Of a stretch of 41,892 bases of DNA, positions 32,073 to 39,777 are shown in pieces (positions within the stretch are counted from its first letter, which is position 1; the number at the start of each line of letters is the position of its first letter). The notes beneath the pieces are model-generated. The model was not told the origin of the DNA, did not search any database, and saw only the letters and a program-made list of their open reading frames with translations. The stretch comes from Clostridia bacterium. Lineage in GTDB: Bacteria; Bacillota; Clostridia; Christensenellales; Borkfalkiaceae. The DNA is taken from contig JAGHJP010000047.1 of NCBI GenBank assembly GCA_017886575.1, positions 1 to 41,892 on the forward strand. The letters are read 5' to 3'. Position numbers and translations under genes: made by a program.

Positions 32073-32234
32073 TTATTCGTTTTTGTCCTCTTTATCCGAA
32101 GATTGCTGTCCGGAAGCACCGCGCAAGCGTTGAATCTCTTCGGTCAACCGTGCATTTTCGGCTTTGAGCGATTCTATTTAGCGCTTTTTCTTCCCGAAAA
32201 CGGAATCTTTACGCGTTTTTTTCGCCGATTTCAT
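32073..32234 (-). pseudogene. small coiled-coil protein gene interrupted by an in-frame TAA
   Basis: The ATG at 32234 overlaps the GH3 stop as ATGA, with GGGAGG just upstream. The frame reads MKSAKKTRKDSVFGKKKR and then TAA (32178-32180). In the same frame it continues for 34 more codons with a heptad-like helix, IESLKAENARLTEEIQRLR, then an acidic tail ending DKNE at the next stop (32073-32075), directly before the terminator. The intact gene would encode about 53 residues. A single base change making the TAA is the simplest explanation. The 18-residue basic peptide may still be made. No family is recognised. Confidence 0.65.
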
Positions 32235-35200
32235 GCCTCCCGATGGCCGCCAGCCGTCGCTTCGGCCTTTTTGCGTTTGGGCAGGAAAATCACAAGCACG
32301 CGCCAGATGATCACGCCCAGCACGGAGATATTGATGAACCACACAACGGGCATCCACCACGCAAATCCGAGTTCTATGGCTTTGGGCGCGGAAATGGATG
32401 TCTTGTACTCGCTGTCTCCGCTTGTATCCGTCATTGCATACCAATATGTATTGCAAACCGTGTAAATTATGGCTTTGGCAGACTCGCGGGAAAGATTGAC
32501 CTCCACCGGATCGTCGAGATCCACGACACCGTGCGTGTTGGTGTTCGGGTATTTCGGATTCAGTTCGAGATTGAGTCCCGCGCGCAGTCCGTCGTGCACG
32601 TTCATCACGGAATCGCTGCCGTCCGAATAGTCGGTTATCACCGTGCCTTTGAACCCCCATTCGTCGCGGAGGATGCCGTTTATCATTGCCTGATTCGCGC
32701 CCGCCCAGTTGGGGCCGATCTGATTGAAGGATACCATGACCGCGTTCGCGCCGCCGTCTTTGATCGCTATCTCGAACGGGCGAAGATAATTTTCACGGAA
32801 ATTCTGCTCGGTGAGCCACACGCTCTTATCGGTATAAGGGTTAGAATCGTACAGCGCAAGATGCTTGAGGTAACAATGCACGCCGTTGGACTTCGCCCCT
32901 TTGATGAACGCGGCCGCAAGTTCCCCGCTGATGACGGGATCTTCCGAATAGCACTCGTAATTGCGTCCCGCCAGGTATTCCCTGTGCAGGTTGACGCAGG
33001 GCGCATAGATGCCGTTCACGCCGAAGTTCTGTCCGTCCGTGCCTATCACCTGTCCCGCTTGGTAGACGAGGTATTTGTTCCACGTCTGCCCGACGAGGTT
33101 TTCCGCGGGAAGCGCCGTGCACTTCAACCCGGGGGCGTTGGGCGTCATGTTTGTGCGGTTGAATCCGCTCGGTCCGTCATATTCGATATATTGCGGTTTG
33201 CCGATACTCTCCACCGAAGCGGAGCCGTAGCCGCCGTCCTCGACGACGTCGCGCAGCTCGGATATGCTTATCTGATCGAGAATTTTATCCCATGTTTCGG
33301 ACTCCCAGTTTTCGGGGTCGCCGAGGTGGAACATCAGTTCGTCGTTATACTTGAATGCAAAATTGACGCTGTCTTCTCCGTCAAACTGCTCTTTGGTGAT
33401 ATACTCTCCGTTCTCGCCCGTCACGAGGCGCAGATTGTTCTCTACGGGATTTTCGTTGGCAGGCATTTCGGACAATTCTTCTTCATACCCGTCGTAAGTA
33501 TACTTGTAACCGTTGATCTCGCTGCCGTTCGGGCGCGGCGCCTCTGCCGTGGGAACGGTCGCGCTCAAATCCGCGCGGGACAGGTACGTCCAGTCGACGG
33601 AAAGCGAAGAACCGTCCAGGGGACAGCCGCCGTAGGCGAGCTCGCCCGTAAAGCGGTTTTTCACCCTGCCGCCCGACACGGGGTCTTTGCGGATGCGCTG
33701 GTCGAGTTCTGCCGTATATTCGAGCACGGCGTTGTCCATGGCTTTGAGATTATGAGCATCCGTCATCAGTTTGAGCTGATATGTACCGCCTTCCAGCTCC
33801 CAGCCGGTGATGAGATTTTCATTCGCGTCGTAGCAGTCGTAGGACGCAAGTTCATACGCCGTTATCGAGAATTCCACGACGTCATAGTCACCCGGCTGGA
33901 TCTCTTCCGTCTTTTCAAAGTCGAGCAGCGCAACGTGCGGCTTCTCTATGCCGCCGTCCTCATACGGCGCCGTCAGATAGAGCTCGACGACGTCCTTGCC
34001 GGGCACGTCGCCCGTGTTCTCCACGCGCACCTGGATATCGATGACGGAGTCTTTGTCTATATTGCCGCCGCTTTCGATGCTGACGTCGAGCAGCTCCCAT
34101 TCAAACGTCGTATAGCTGAGACCGCTGCCGAACGGAAACTGCACGACGGCGTCGTATCCCGTTTTACCGAACTTGGTCTTGCCGTCATACCAGCCTTCCG
34201 CCCCCGCGGTCTCATACCACTTATAACCGATGTATACGTCCTCGATATAGACGATGTCGCTCGATTCGCCGTTGAGCCGCGTGATCTCGTTGACCTCCGG
34301 GTCATATATGACGGTATCCGCAAGTTTGCCCGACGGATTGACCTCGCCCGAAAGTATCTTGGGAATCGCCGTCGCACCGGACTGCCCCATATAGCCGACG
34401 TTCATTGCCGCGTCGATCTTGCCGAAAGACGGATCGTCGAGGAAGGTCATATCCATGATCGAACCGGTGTTGAAGACGACGATGACGTTCTCGAAATTTT
34501 CCGTGCACATCTTTATCAGAGATTCCTCTTCGGTGGATATCTCGTTGAACGAACGGGTATCGTCCCTGTCAAGATCGTGCTTGGGCTGATAATCGTATAT
34601 CCTGCCGATATACTCGCCGCTGTAACGGGAGAGCACGATGATCGCGGTGTCGGAATACTCTTTCGCGCGTTCCCTGACGTCTGCGGGGAAAGCCGTGTCC
34701 GTCACGGGCTCTTTGAGCTTGGTGTTGTAACGGTTGCCCCAGTTGGCGTTCTCGCCCCAGTCGGCGTCCTCCGTCGTGCACCAGTCTTCGTATATGCCGA
34801 TGATCTCTTCGTTGTATTCGAATCCGTTCTGCTTGAATGCGTCGAGAAGGGTCACTTTCATGTCCGGATGCACGTAAGAGCGTCCCGAACCGTTGCCCGC
34901 CAGCAAGAAGCCGGCGTCCGTTGCGCCCCAGCCGAAAATGTTGACTTTGATCGGGCTGCCGTCTCCGTTCTTGTCGAGCGGAAGCGTAGGCTCGCCGTCC
35001 TCGCCCATCTCGTTCTTCATCAGCACCACGCCCTCGTTGCCCATTTTGCGCACGAGTTCATCGCCCGATTTTGCCGCTTCCTCTATTGCCGCCGCATCGC
35101 CGCCCAGTTGTTCGCCGCTGCCGAAAAAAGTCGTGATGATCGACGCATACGAATATGCCATCACATCGCCCACGATGAGCGCAGCCAGTACGATCGCCAT

Positions 35201-35248
35201 GACGGCGAGCGCTACGATCTGCCCCACCTTCAGTTTTATTCTTGCCAT
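32231..35248 (-). CDS. membrane-tethered GH3 glycoside hydrolase with permuted domains
   Basis: The 1005-residue protein has a membrane helix at residues about 8-33, then the GH3 C-terminal-type domain (RKMGNEGVVLMKNE, near 67-80) up to about 375. A fibronectin-III-like domain follows (VRVENTGDVPGKDVVELYL). The GH3 TIM-barrel part is last (from about 640), with HREYLAGRNYECYSEDP and the likely nucleophile Asp near 873 in GTVITDYSDG. A second membrane helix lies near 962-985, before a basic tail. This reversed order is known in a GH3 subgroup from Ruminococcus and related bacteria; two flanking anchors are unusual. It should act outside the cell on beta-linked sugars, but the exact substrate is unknown. 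Confidence 0.9.
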   Translation of the reverse strand: MARIKLKVGQIVALAVMAIVLAALIVGDVMAYSYASIITTFFGSGEQLGGDAAAIEEAAKSGDELVRKMGNEGVVLMKNEMGEDGEPTLPLDKNGDGSPIKVNIFGWGATDAGFLLAGNGSGRSYVHPDMKVTLLDAFKQNGFEYNEEIIGIYEDWCTTEDADWGENANWGNRYNTKLKEPVTDTAFPADVRERAKEYSDTAIIVLSRYSGEYIGRIYDYQPKHDLDRDDTRSFNEISTEEESLIKMCTENFENVIVVFNTGSIMDMTFLDDPSFGKIDAAMNVGYMGQSGATAIPKILSGEVNPSGKLADTVIYDPEVNEITRLNGESSDIVYIEDVYIGYKWYETAGAEGWYDGKTKFGKTGYDAVVQFPFGSGLSYTTFEWELLDVSIESGGNIDKDSVIDIQVRVENTGDVPGKDVVELYLTAPYEDGGIEKPHVALLDFEKTEEIQPGDYDVVEFSITAYELASYDCYDANENLITGWELEGGTYQLKLMTDAHNLKAMDNAVLEYTAELDQRIRKDPVSGGRVKNRFTGELAYGGCPLDGSSLSVDWTYLSRADLSATVPTAEAPRPNGSEINGYKYTYDGYEEELSEMPANENPVENNLRLVTGENGEYITKEQFDGEDSVNFAFKYNDELMFHLGDPENWESETWDKILDQISISELRDVVEDGGYGSASVESIGKPQYIEYDGPSGFNRTNMTPNAPGLKCTALPAENLVGQTWNKYLVYQAGQVIGTDGQNFGVNGIYAPCVNLHREYLAGRNYECYSEDPVISGELAAAFIKGAKSNGVHCYLKHLALYDSNPYTDKSVWLTEQNFRENYLRPFEIAIKDGGANAVMVSFNQIGPNWAGANQAMINGILRDEWGFKGTVITDYSDGSDSVMNVHDGLRAGLNLELNPKYPNTNTHGVVDLDDPVEVNLSRESAKAIIYTVCNTYWYAMTDTSGDSEYKTSISAPKAIELGFAWWMPVVWFINISVLGVIIWRVLVIFLPKRKKAEATAGGHREA

Positions 35249-35260
35249 GCTTTCACCTCC

Positions 35261-37144
35261 TTATGCCTCGTCGGAATTATACAGAAGATCGATACAATCG
35301 ATGTTGGAAGTACGGTTGCTGTTATCGTAGTCGCGAAGCGCTCCGATGCATTCAAAAGTGATCTCGTTATACCCCGCCTTGAGCGTAACGCTGCCGAGTT
35401 CGAGATCGTACCAGTTGAACCAGATACTGCCGCCTTCGGGAACATCGAGCTTGGGGATCACGGCGTTTTCGAGTTCCATCGGCACGCCGCCCACGGATAC
35501 CGAATACATCTTTGCAAAATCGACCCGCAGAGTGGTGCCGCCGCCTCTTGCGCGGATGGTCGAGCACGTTCTCACCACGAGATCGTACGTCCCCGCCTCT
35601 TCGGCGTACACATTGAAAGTCAGTTTGTTACCTACCGCTATGGATTCCACACAGCCCGTGCCTTCACTGCCGTTCGCGCCGCTGTTCACCTTAATGCCGC
35701 TGCCTTCGAGGACGGTGTAGCTGTCCGTTTCTCCGTGCGCCCCGTTGGCTTCCGCCTGCACCGTGACCGCATCCGAATATACGTTCACGACGAAAGACGT
35801 CGATACGGGCGCTCCATCGACGACGGCGTTCACTTTGAGCGCGATCTCGCCCGCCGTATCGAGTACCGTTTCGCCGCTCGCATAGGCAATGCTGCCCGTT
35901 TCGTCCGTCACGGTAAAGTCGGTGACCGCCTTCGTCCAACCGCTCTCATACACGGCATTGACCGCAAGCCCGCGCAGATCGATTGTTTCGCCGACCTTAT
36001 ATGCGGTCTTGAACGCGCCGCCCGTTTCAATGGACGCGACCGAACCGGGGAACACGATGTCCAGCCGGTCGAAATTGCCGGCGCGGTAATCGCCGTTGAC
36101 GTCCTGAGGCGTATTCACGCAAAGCAGTCTGACGACCGTATAACCCGCGTTGAGGTCGATCGTTCCGAGATTGACGTTCTCCCACATCCCCCATTTGCTC
36201 TCGCCGCTGTTCACTTCGGAATCGAGATGCCCGGGCAGGATGACGTCTTCCTCAAATTCATAGGGTTCGCCGTCCACAGACATCTCGAATATGTCCGAAA
36301 GCACCATGTCGTTCATTCTGCCCGTATCGAGGAGAGTGGACGCCGCGACGAGCACGAGTTCGGCGCCCTTCACAGCCACCGGAGAATATATATGGAATTC
36401 CATATAGTCGCTGCCGTACAGATCGCCGAGATACTGACCGTCGGTATTGGGCAGGTTGTCGTTTAACTTGCCGCCGCTGAGGACGGTATAGCTCTCGTTT
36501 GTCGGCGCGGGATCGCCCGCCGTGGCCTCTACCTGCACGCTGAAATCGCCGGCGGTATCCGCCGGAATGGTGACCGTCTTTAACGTTTCTTCCGTGCCCT
36601 GCTCCGTCGACATCCTTTCGATGTACGCCGAAACGGTGTAAGAGTTCATGCCGGAATAGTTTTCGATTTCATAGACGAGCATTCCCTCGGCAACGTTATC
36701 CGAAAAGATCTCGGTCATCGTCTGTTCGACGGTGCCGCCCTCGTCGTCCGTCTTGAATATGATGCTCGTGTAATAGCCGTCGATGTCATGCTTCGTTTCT
36801 TCTCCGTCGTTGACGGTAATCTTGTAACCGAGATTGTCCGACAGATCGCCGACGTCCTCGAGGTTGGTCACCAGAAGCAGATAGTTCCCGTCGGTCGAGA
36901 TCTTATATCTGACGGAAGCCGTATACTCTGCCGTTTCGGTTCCGCCCGCGGCGTCATCCGCCGCCCCCGTTCCGTCGCCTTCGTCGGCATATGCAACGAA
37001 CGAGGAGCCGTAAACGCCCTTGAAGGGAGAGGCGAGGTCGTCCTCCGTCGTGCGGAACAGGAGAGCCGCCGCGGGGATCGCGACGCCCGCGCACAGCGCT
37101 GCCGCTGCCAGCCAGGCTATCTTTTTATTTGTTTTTTGTTTCAT
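35261..37144 (-). CDS. secreted multidomain protein with two carbohydrate-binding-like modules
   Basis: The 627-residue protein has a signal peptide or membrane anchor (KKIAWLAAAALCAGVAIPAA) and a beta-rich region about 70-190. Module A runs about 200-365 (VQVEATAGDPAP to FDRLDIVFPG), an Ig-like Big_3 domain about 366-455 (YKVGETIDLRGLAVNAVYESG), and module B about 458-627 (VTVQAEANGAHGE to the end). Modules A and B look like CBM6/35-type beta-sandwiches, an inference from the pattern GTYDLVVRTCST and SIWFNWYDLELGSVTLKAGYN. Both recur nearly unchanged in the lipoprotein at 37713-39680. GGAG precedes the ATG at 37144; GH3 follows after 12 bases. Confidence 0.8.
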   Translation of the reverse strand: MKQKTNKKIAWLAAAALCAGVAIPAAALLFRTTEDDLASPFKGVYGSSFVAYADEGDGTGAADDAAGGTETAEYTASVRYKISTDGNYLLLVTNLEDVGDLSDNLGYKITVNDGEETKHDIDGYYTSIIFKTDDEGGTVEQTMTEIFSDNVAEGMLVYEIENYSGMNSYTVSAYIERMSTEQGTEETLKTVTIPADTAGDFSVQVEATAGDPAPTNESYTVLSGGKLNDNLPNTDGQYLGDLYGSDYMEFHIYSPVAVKGAELVLVAASTLLDTGRMNDMVLSDIFEMSVDGEPYEFEEDVILPGHLDSEVNSGESKWGMWENVNLGTIDLNAGYTVVRLLCVNTPQDVNGDYRAGNFDRLDIVFPGSVASIETGGAFKTAYKVGETIDLRGLAVNAVYESGWTKAVTDFTVTDETGSIAYASGETVLDTAGEIALKVNAVVDGAPVSTSFVVNVYSDAVTVQAEANGAHGETDSYTVLEGSGIKVNSGANGSEGTGCVESIAVGNKLTFNVYAEEAGTYDLVVRTCSTIRARGGGTTLRVDFAKMYSVSVGGVPMELENAVIPKLDVPEGGSIWFNWYDLELGSVTLKAGYNEITFECIGALRDYDNSNRTSNIDCIDLLYNSDEA

Positions 37145-37185
37145 CTTTTTTCTCCTTATTTTTCTTGAAAACACCGTTCGTGGGA

Positions 37186-37476
37186 TCAGTGCGGTTCATA
37201 TGCTCCCAAATCGGAAGCCGGCGTCTTTCCGACTTCTTCCGCGCTGCTGTCTCCGCCCGCGCCGTCCTCCGGCGATGATTCGTCGGAGGTATTATCGGAG
37301 GCGCTGCCGGAGGCGTCCGGAGAAGAGGCGTTCCACCCGCTCTCCGGAGGATTCGCCGTGTGGGCGCAGGAAGAAAAGGTCACGGCCGCGACGGAAAGTA
37401 TTGCCGCCAGCATGCACAAAAGAGCGGTACCGAAGATCTTTCCGAACTTTTTACAAATGCGACGCATCGTCTTCAT
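37186..37476 (-). CDS. small putative lipoprotein with Ser/Asp/Gly-rich tail
   Basis: The 96-residue protein has a basic start (MKTMRRICKKFGKIFG), a hydrophobic helix and a likely lipobox ending FSSC with Cys37. The Phe at -3 is not ideal, so a plain signal peptide is possible. The rest is low-complexity Ser, Asp, Glu and Gly. No family is recognised. The ATG at 37476 overlaps the stop of the 42-codon peptide gene (ATGA), so the two are translationally coupled, and it lies 41 bases before the secreted module protein. Confidence 0.65.
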   Translation of the reverse strand: MKTMRRICKKFGKIFGTALLCMLAAILSVAAVTFSSCAHTANPPESGWNASSPDASGSASDNTSDESSPEDGAGGDSSAEEVGKTPASDLGAYEPH

Positions 37477-37601
37477 TCGCCTTCGTGCCAATCGCCGTAG
37501 ATATCGTAAAATCCGTTCGGCGTGGCGCTGCCCGACGTGGCGATGATGTCCGCGAAGGACTGCAAAGTCAGTTCGCAGGGTTCAAAAATTTTCTTTTCCA
37601 T
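37473..37601 (-). CDS. 42-residue peptide of unknown function
   Basis: A short gene with a strong ribosome site (AAGGAGAGG) ahead of the ATG at 37601. It begins MEKKIFEPCELTLQSF, continues ADIIATSG, and ends GFYDIYGDWHEGE. There is no signal peptide. The layout of a charged start, a Pro, an amphipathic ELTLQSFADII stretch, then TSG and an aromatic/Gly/Asp tail resembles short uncharacterised peptides in gut Firmicutes with an xDIITTSG motif; that comparison is from memory. It is coupled by ATGA to the small lipoprotein and lies in a locus headed by an AgrC-like kinase, so a precursor or signalling role is possible but unproven. Confidence 0.68.
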   Translation of the reverse strand: MEKKIFEPCELTLQSFADIIATSGSATPNGFYDIYGDWHEGE

Positions 37602-37642
37602 GATCGATCATCCTCTCCTTAAAAAATCATATCGTCCGCGCC

Positions 37643-37676
37643 TGCGCCTCGCCGGGCGGTCGTCCGCCGGGGCGCA
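37643..37676 (-). promoter_or_regulatory. strong GC hairpin in the spacer before the peptide gene
   Basis: TGCGCC/GGCGCA (37643-37648 with 37671-37676) encloses GGCGG/CCGCC (37655-37659 with 37664-37668). A TTTTTT run follows only about 15 bases later on the minus strand. It may be a processing or partial termination site that sets the level of the downstream genes. Confidence 0.45.
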
Positions 37677-37712
37677 GAACGCCGGAAGGTTACCTTTGCT
37701 GTGATCCGCCAC

Positions 37713-39680
37713 TTATGCCTCGTCGGCACTATACACCAAATCGATGCAATCGAAGTTGGGTGTGCGCGCGCTGCCGTCGTGGTCAGTCGCCGTACCGATG
37801 CATTCAAACGTGATCACGTTGTATCCCGCCTCGAGCGTAACGCTGCCGAGTGCAAGATCGTACCAGTTGAACCAGATGCTGGCGCCGGAAGGAAGATCCA
37901 ATTCGGGGATCACGGCGTTTTCGAGTTCCATCGGCACGCCGCCCACGGAAACGGAGTACATCTCCGCAAAATCAACGCTCAGATTGCCGGTATTATCGGT
38001 CCTGCGGAGGGTCGAACACGTTCTGACCGAGAGATCGTACGTCCCCGCCTGCGGCGCGTATACATGGAAGGTCAACGTATCGCCCTGCGCGACCGATTCC
38101 ACGCAGCCCGTGCCTTCGCTTCCCTTCGCGCCGCTGTTTACCCTGATGCCTTCGCCGCTCTGCACGGGCGTGAGAACGGTATAGCTCTCCGTTTCCCCGT
38201 GCGATCCGCTGGCTTCCGCCTGCACGGTGACCGTACCCGAAAATGCAACGTTGATCGCGATATCTTTGTCAAATCCGTCGTGCGTGATCGTAACGGTCCT
38301 GTCGCTCGTCGTCAGGGCGCGCTTCGGATTCCAGGTAATGTCGTCCGCCGTCAGCCCTTCCGCGGTGCTTCCGTCCGCATACGTCGCCGTGAACACGATC
38401 CCCGTCGGATCGAACGTTTCGCCTTCGACATACTCCGTCTCGGGCATGGTCGTGATCTCTATCCCCGTGCACGGATTTTCTATGACCTCGGGGAATACGA
38501 CGTCCAACCTGTCGAAATTGCCGGCACGGTAATCGCCGTTGGCGTCTTTGGGCGTATTCACGCACAGCAGTCTGACGACCGTGTAACCCGCGTTGAGATC
38601 GATCGTTCCGAGACTGACGTTCTCCCACATCGCCCATCTGTTCGCATTGCTGCCCGCTGCGGGGAACGGCTGCCCGGGCAAGATCACTTCATCTTCAAAT
38701 GCAACAAGATCGCCGTCCACATACATCTCGAATATATCCGAAAGCACCATGTCGTTCATCCTGCCGTCGCCGAGGAGCGTGGATGCCGCAACGAGCACGA
38801 GTTCCGCATTTTCCACCGCCGTCGCGGAATAAATATGGAATTCCATATAGCTGCCCGCATACAGGTCGCCGCAATACATGGGAGTCTTGCCCTCCGAACC
38901 GGTGCAGGGCAGATTGCTGTTGATATTGGCGTTGTTGATGACGGTATAGCTCTCGTCCGTAGGAGCGGGATCGCCCGCTGTGTCCTCCACCTGCACGCTG
39001 AAACCGTTGATCACTTCGATTGCAAAGGTGTCCGACATGGAAGTTTGGCCTGCCGTTATCGTGACCCTCAACTCTATGGTCCCGGGCGTATTGAGCACCG
39101 TCTCGCCCGAAACATATGTATTGCCGTCCGCATCGGTAACGGTGTAGTTCGTTTCGTTGACTTCCGCATCGTCCTCCGCATATTTCGCCATGACGTCCAT
39201 GCCGCCGAAGTCTATCGTGTTGCCCACCGAATAGGTGAGCACGCTGGGCTCGGTCTTGATATACATGCTTTCGAGCGTCTTCGGCTCGACGGTGACGGTT
39301 ATGACTGTTTCAAATCCCTCAAACACGAGAGTGACATCGACTTCGCCCCACGACGTAAACGCCGCGCTCGGCGTCCAGCCGTCGAGATCGCCCGCCGTCA
39401 GATCCTCTTCGACGTATCCGTTCTCGTACGTCGCGTTGAACGTCAGTCCCGCAGGCGTGAATTTTTCACCCGTCTTATAGGTGAGTTTTGTCGGCATATC
39501 GATGATCTCGATCCCGTTGCAGATATCGCCCTCGTCGACGGCGGAAGAATTTCCGCTCCCTCCGGACGATCCGCCGGAACTTTCGGGCTTATCTTCGCAT
39601 GCCGTCAGCATGACGGCGCTCAGCGCGAAAATAAGCGCCAATACGAGAACGATAAAACGCATTCTCTTTCTTGTCTTCAT
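37713..39680 (-). CDS. surface lipoprotein with Ig-like and two carbohydrate-binding-like modules
   Basis: The 655-residue protein starts KTRKRMRFIVLVLALIFAL with a lipobox MLTAC (Cys28) and a Ser/Gly linker. Three bacterial Ig-like domains are seen: about 50-130 (YKTGEKFTPAGLTFNATYENG), about 135-220 (YSVGNTIDFGGMDVMAKY) and about 400-480 (YVEGETFDPTGIVFTATYADG). Module A lies at about 222-395 and module B at about 482-655, each closely matching the modules in the 35261-37144 protein. I chose the ATG at 39680, ten bases after GGAGG. It follows the kinase gene after a leader with an attenuator-like hairpin. A role in binding cell-surface or host glycans is inferred. Confidence 0.82.
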   Translation of the reverse strand: MKTRKRMRFIVLVLALIFALSAVMLTACEDKPESSGGSSGGSGNSSAVDEGDICNGIEIIDMPTKLTYKTGEKFTPAGLTFNATYENGYVEEDLTAGDLDGWTPSAAFTSWGEVDVTLVFEGFETVITVTVEPKTLESMYIKTEPSVLTYSVGNTIDFGGMDVMAKYAEDDAEVNETNYTVTDADGNTYVSGETVLNTPGTIELRVTITAGQTSMSDTFAIEVINGFSVQVEDTAGDPAPTDESYTVINNANINSNLPCTGSEGKTPMYCGDLYAGSYMEFHIYSATAVENAELVLVAASTLLGDGRMNDMVLSDIFEMYVDGDLVAFEDEVILPGQPFPAAGSNANRWAMWENVSLGTIDLNAGYTVVRLLCVNTPKDANGDYRAGNFDRLDVVFPEVIENPCTGIEITTMPETEYVEGETFDPTGIVFTATYADGSTAEGLTADDITWNPKRALTTSDRTVTITHDGFDKDIAINVAFSGTVTVQAEASGSHGETESYTVLTPVQSGEGIRVNSGAKGSEGTGCVESVAQGDTLTFHVYAPQAGTYDLSVRTCSTLRRTDNTGNLSVDFAEMYSVSVGGVPMELENAVIPELDLPSGASIWFNWYDLALGSVTLEAGYNVITFECIGTATDHDGSARTPNFDCIDLVYSADEA

Positions 39681-39715
39681 CACTTCATGACCTCCTATCC
39701 TTTTTTTGCACAGAC

Positions 39716-39747
39716 AAAAATTGCGGCTTGCCTGTGGCTTACCGCAA
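39716..39747 (-). terminator. attenuator-like hairpin between the kinase and lipoprotein genes
   Basis: TTGCGG (39742-39747, minus strand) pairs with CCGCAA (39721-39726), with an inner GCC/GGC pairing and five T after it. It is a weak intrinsic terminator that would allow partial read-through into the lipoprotein gene. A possible promoter (TTGCGG, 17 bases, TATATT) overlaps the kinase stop just upstream. Confidence 0.5.
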
Positions 39748-39777
39748 ATATATCGTATAAAACTACATTCCGCAATA

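Noticed and set aside
31825-32133. Plus-strand frame across the IS relic and coiled-coil gene
   Set aside because: The minus strand carries the transposase ending and the coupled small gene; the plus frame has no ribosome site and crosses a terminator.
32243-36466. A frame of about 1400 codons antisense to the GH3 and module genes
   Set aside because: It spans two genes and their spacer on the other strand, with His/Arg/Val-rich composition and no recognisable domain.
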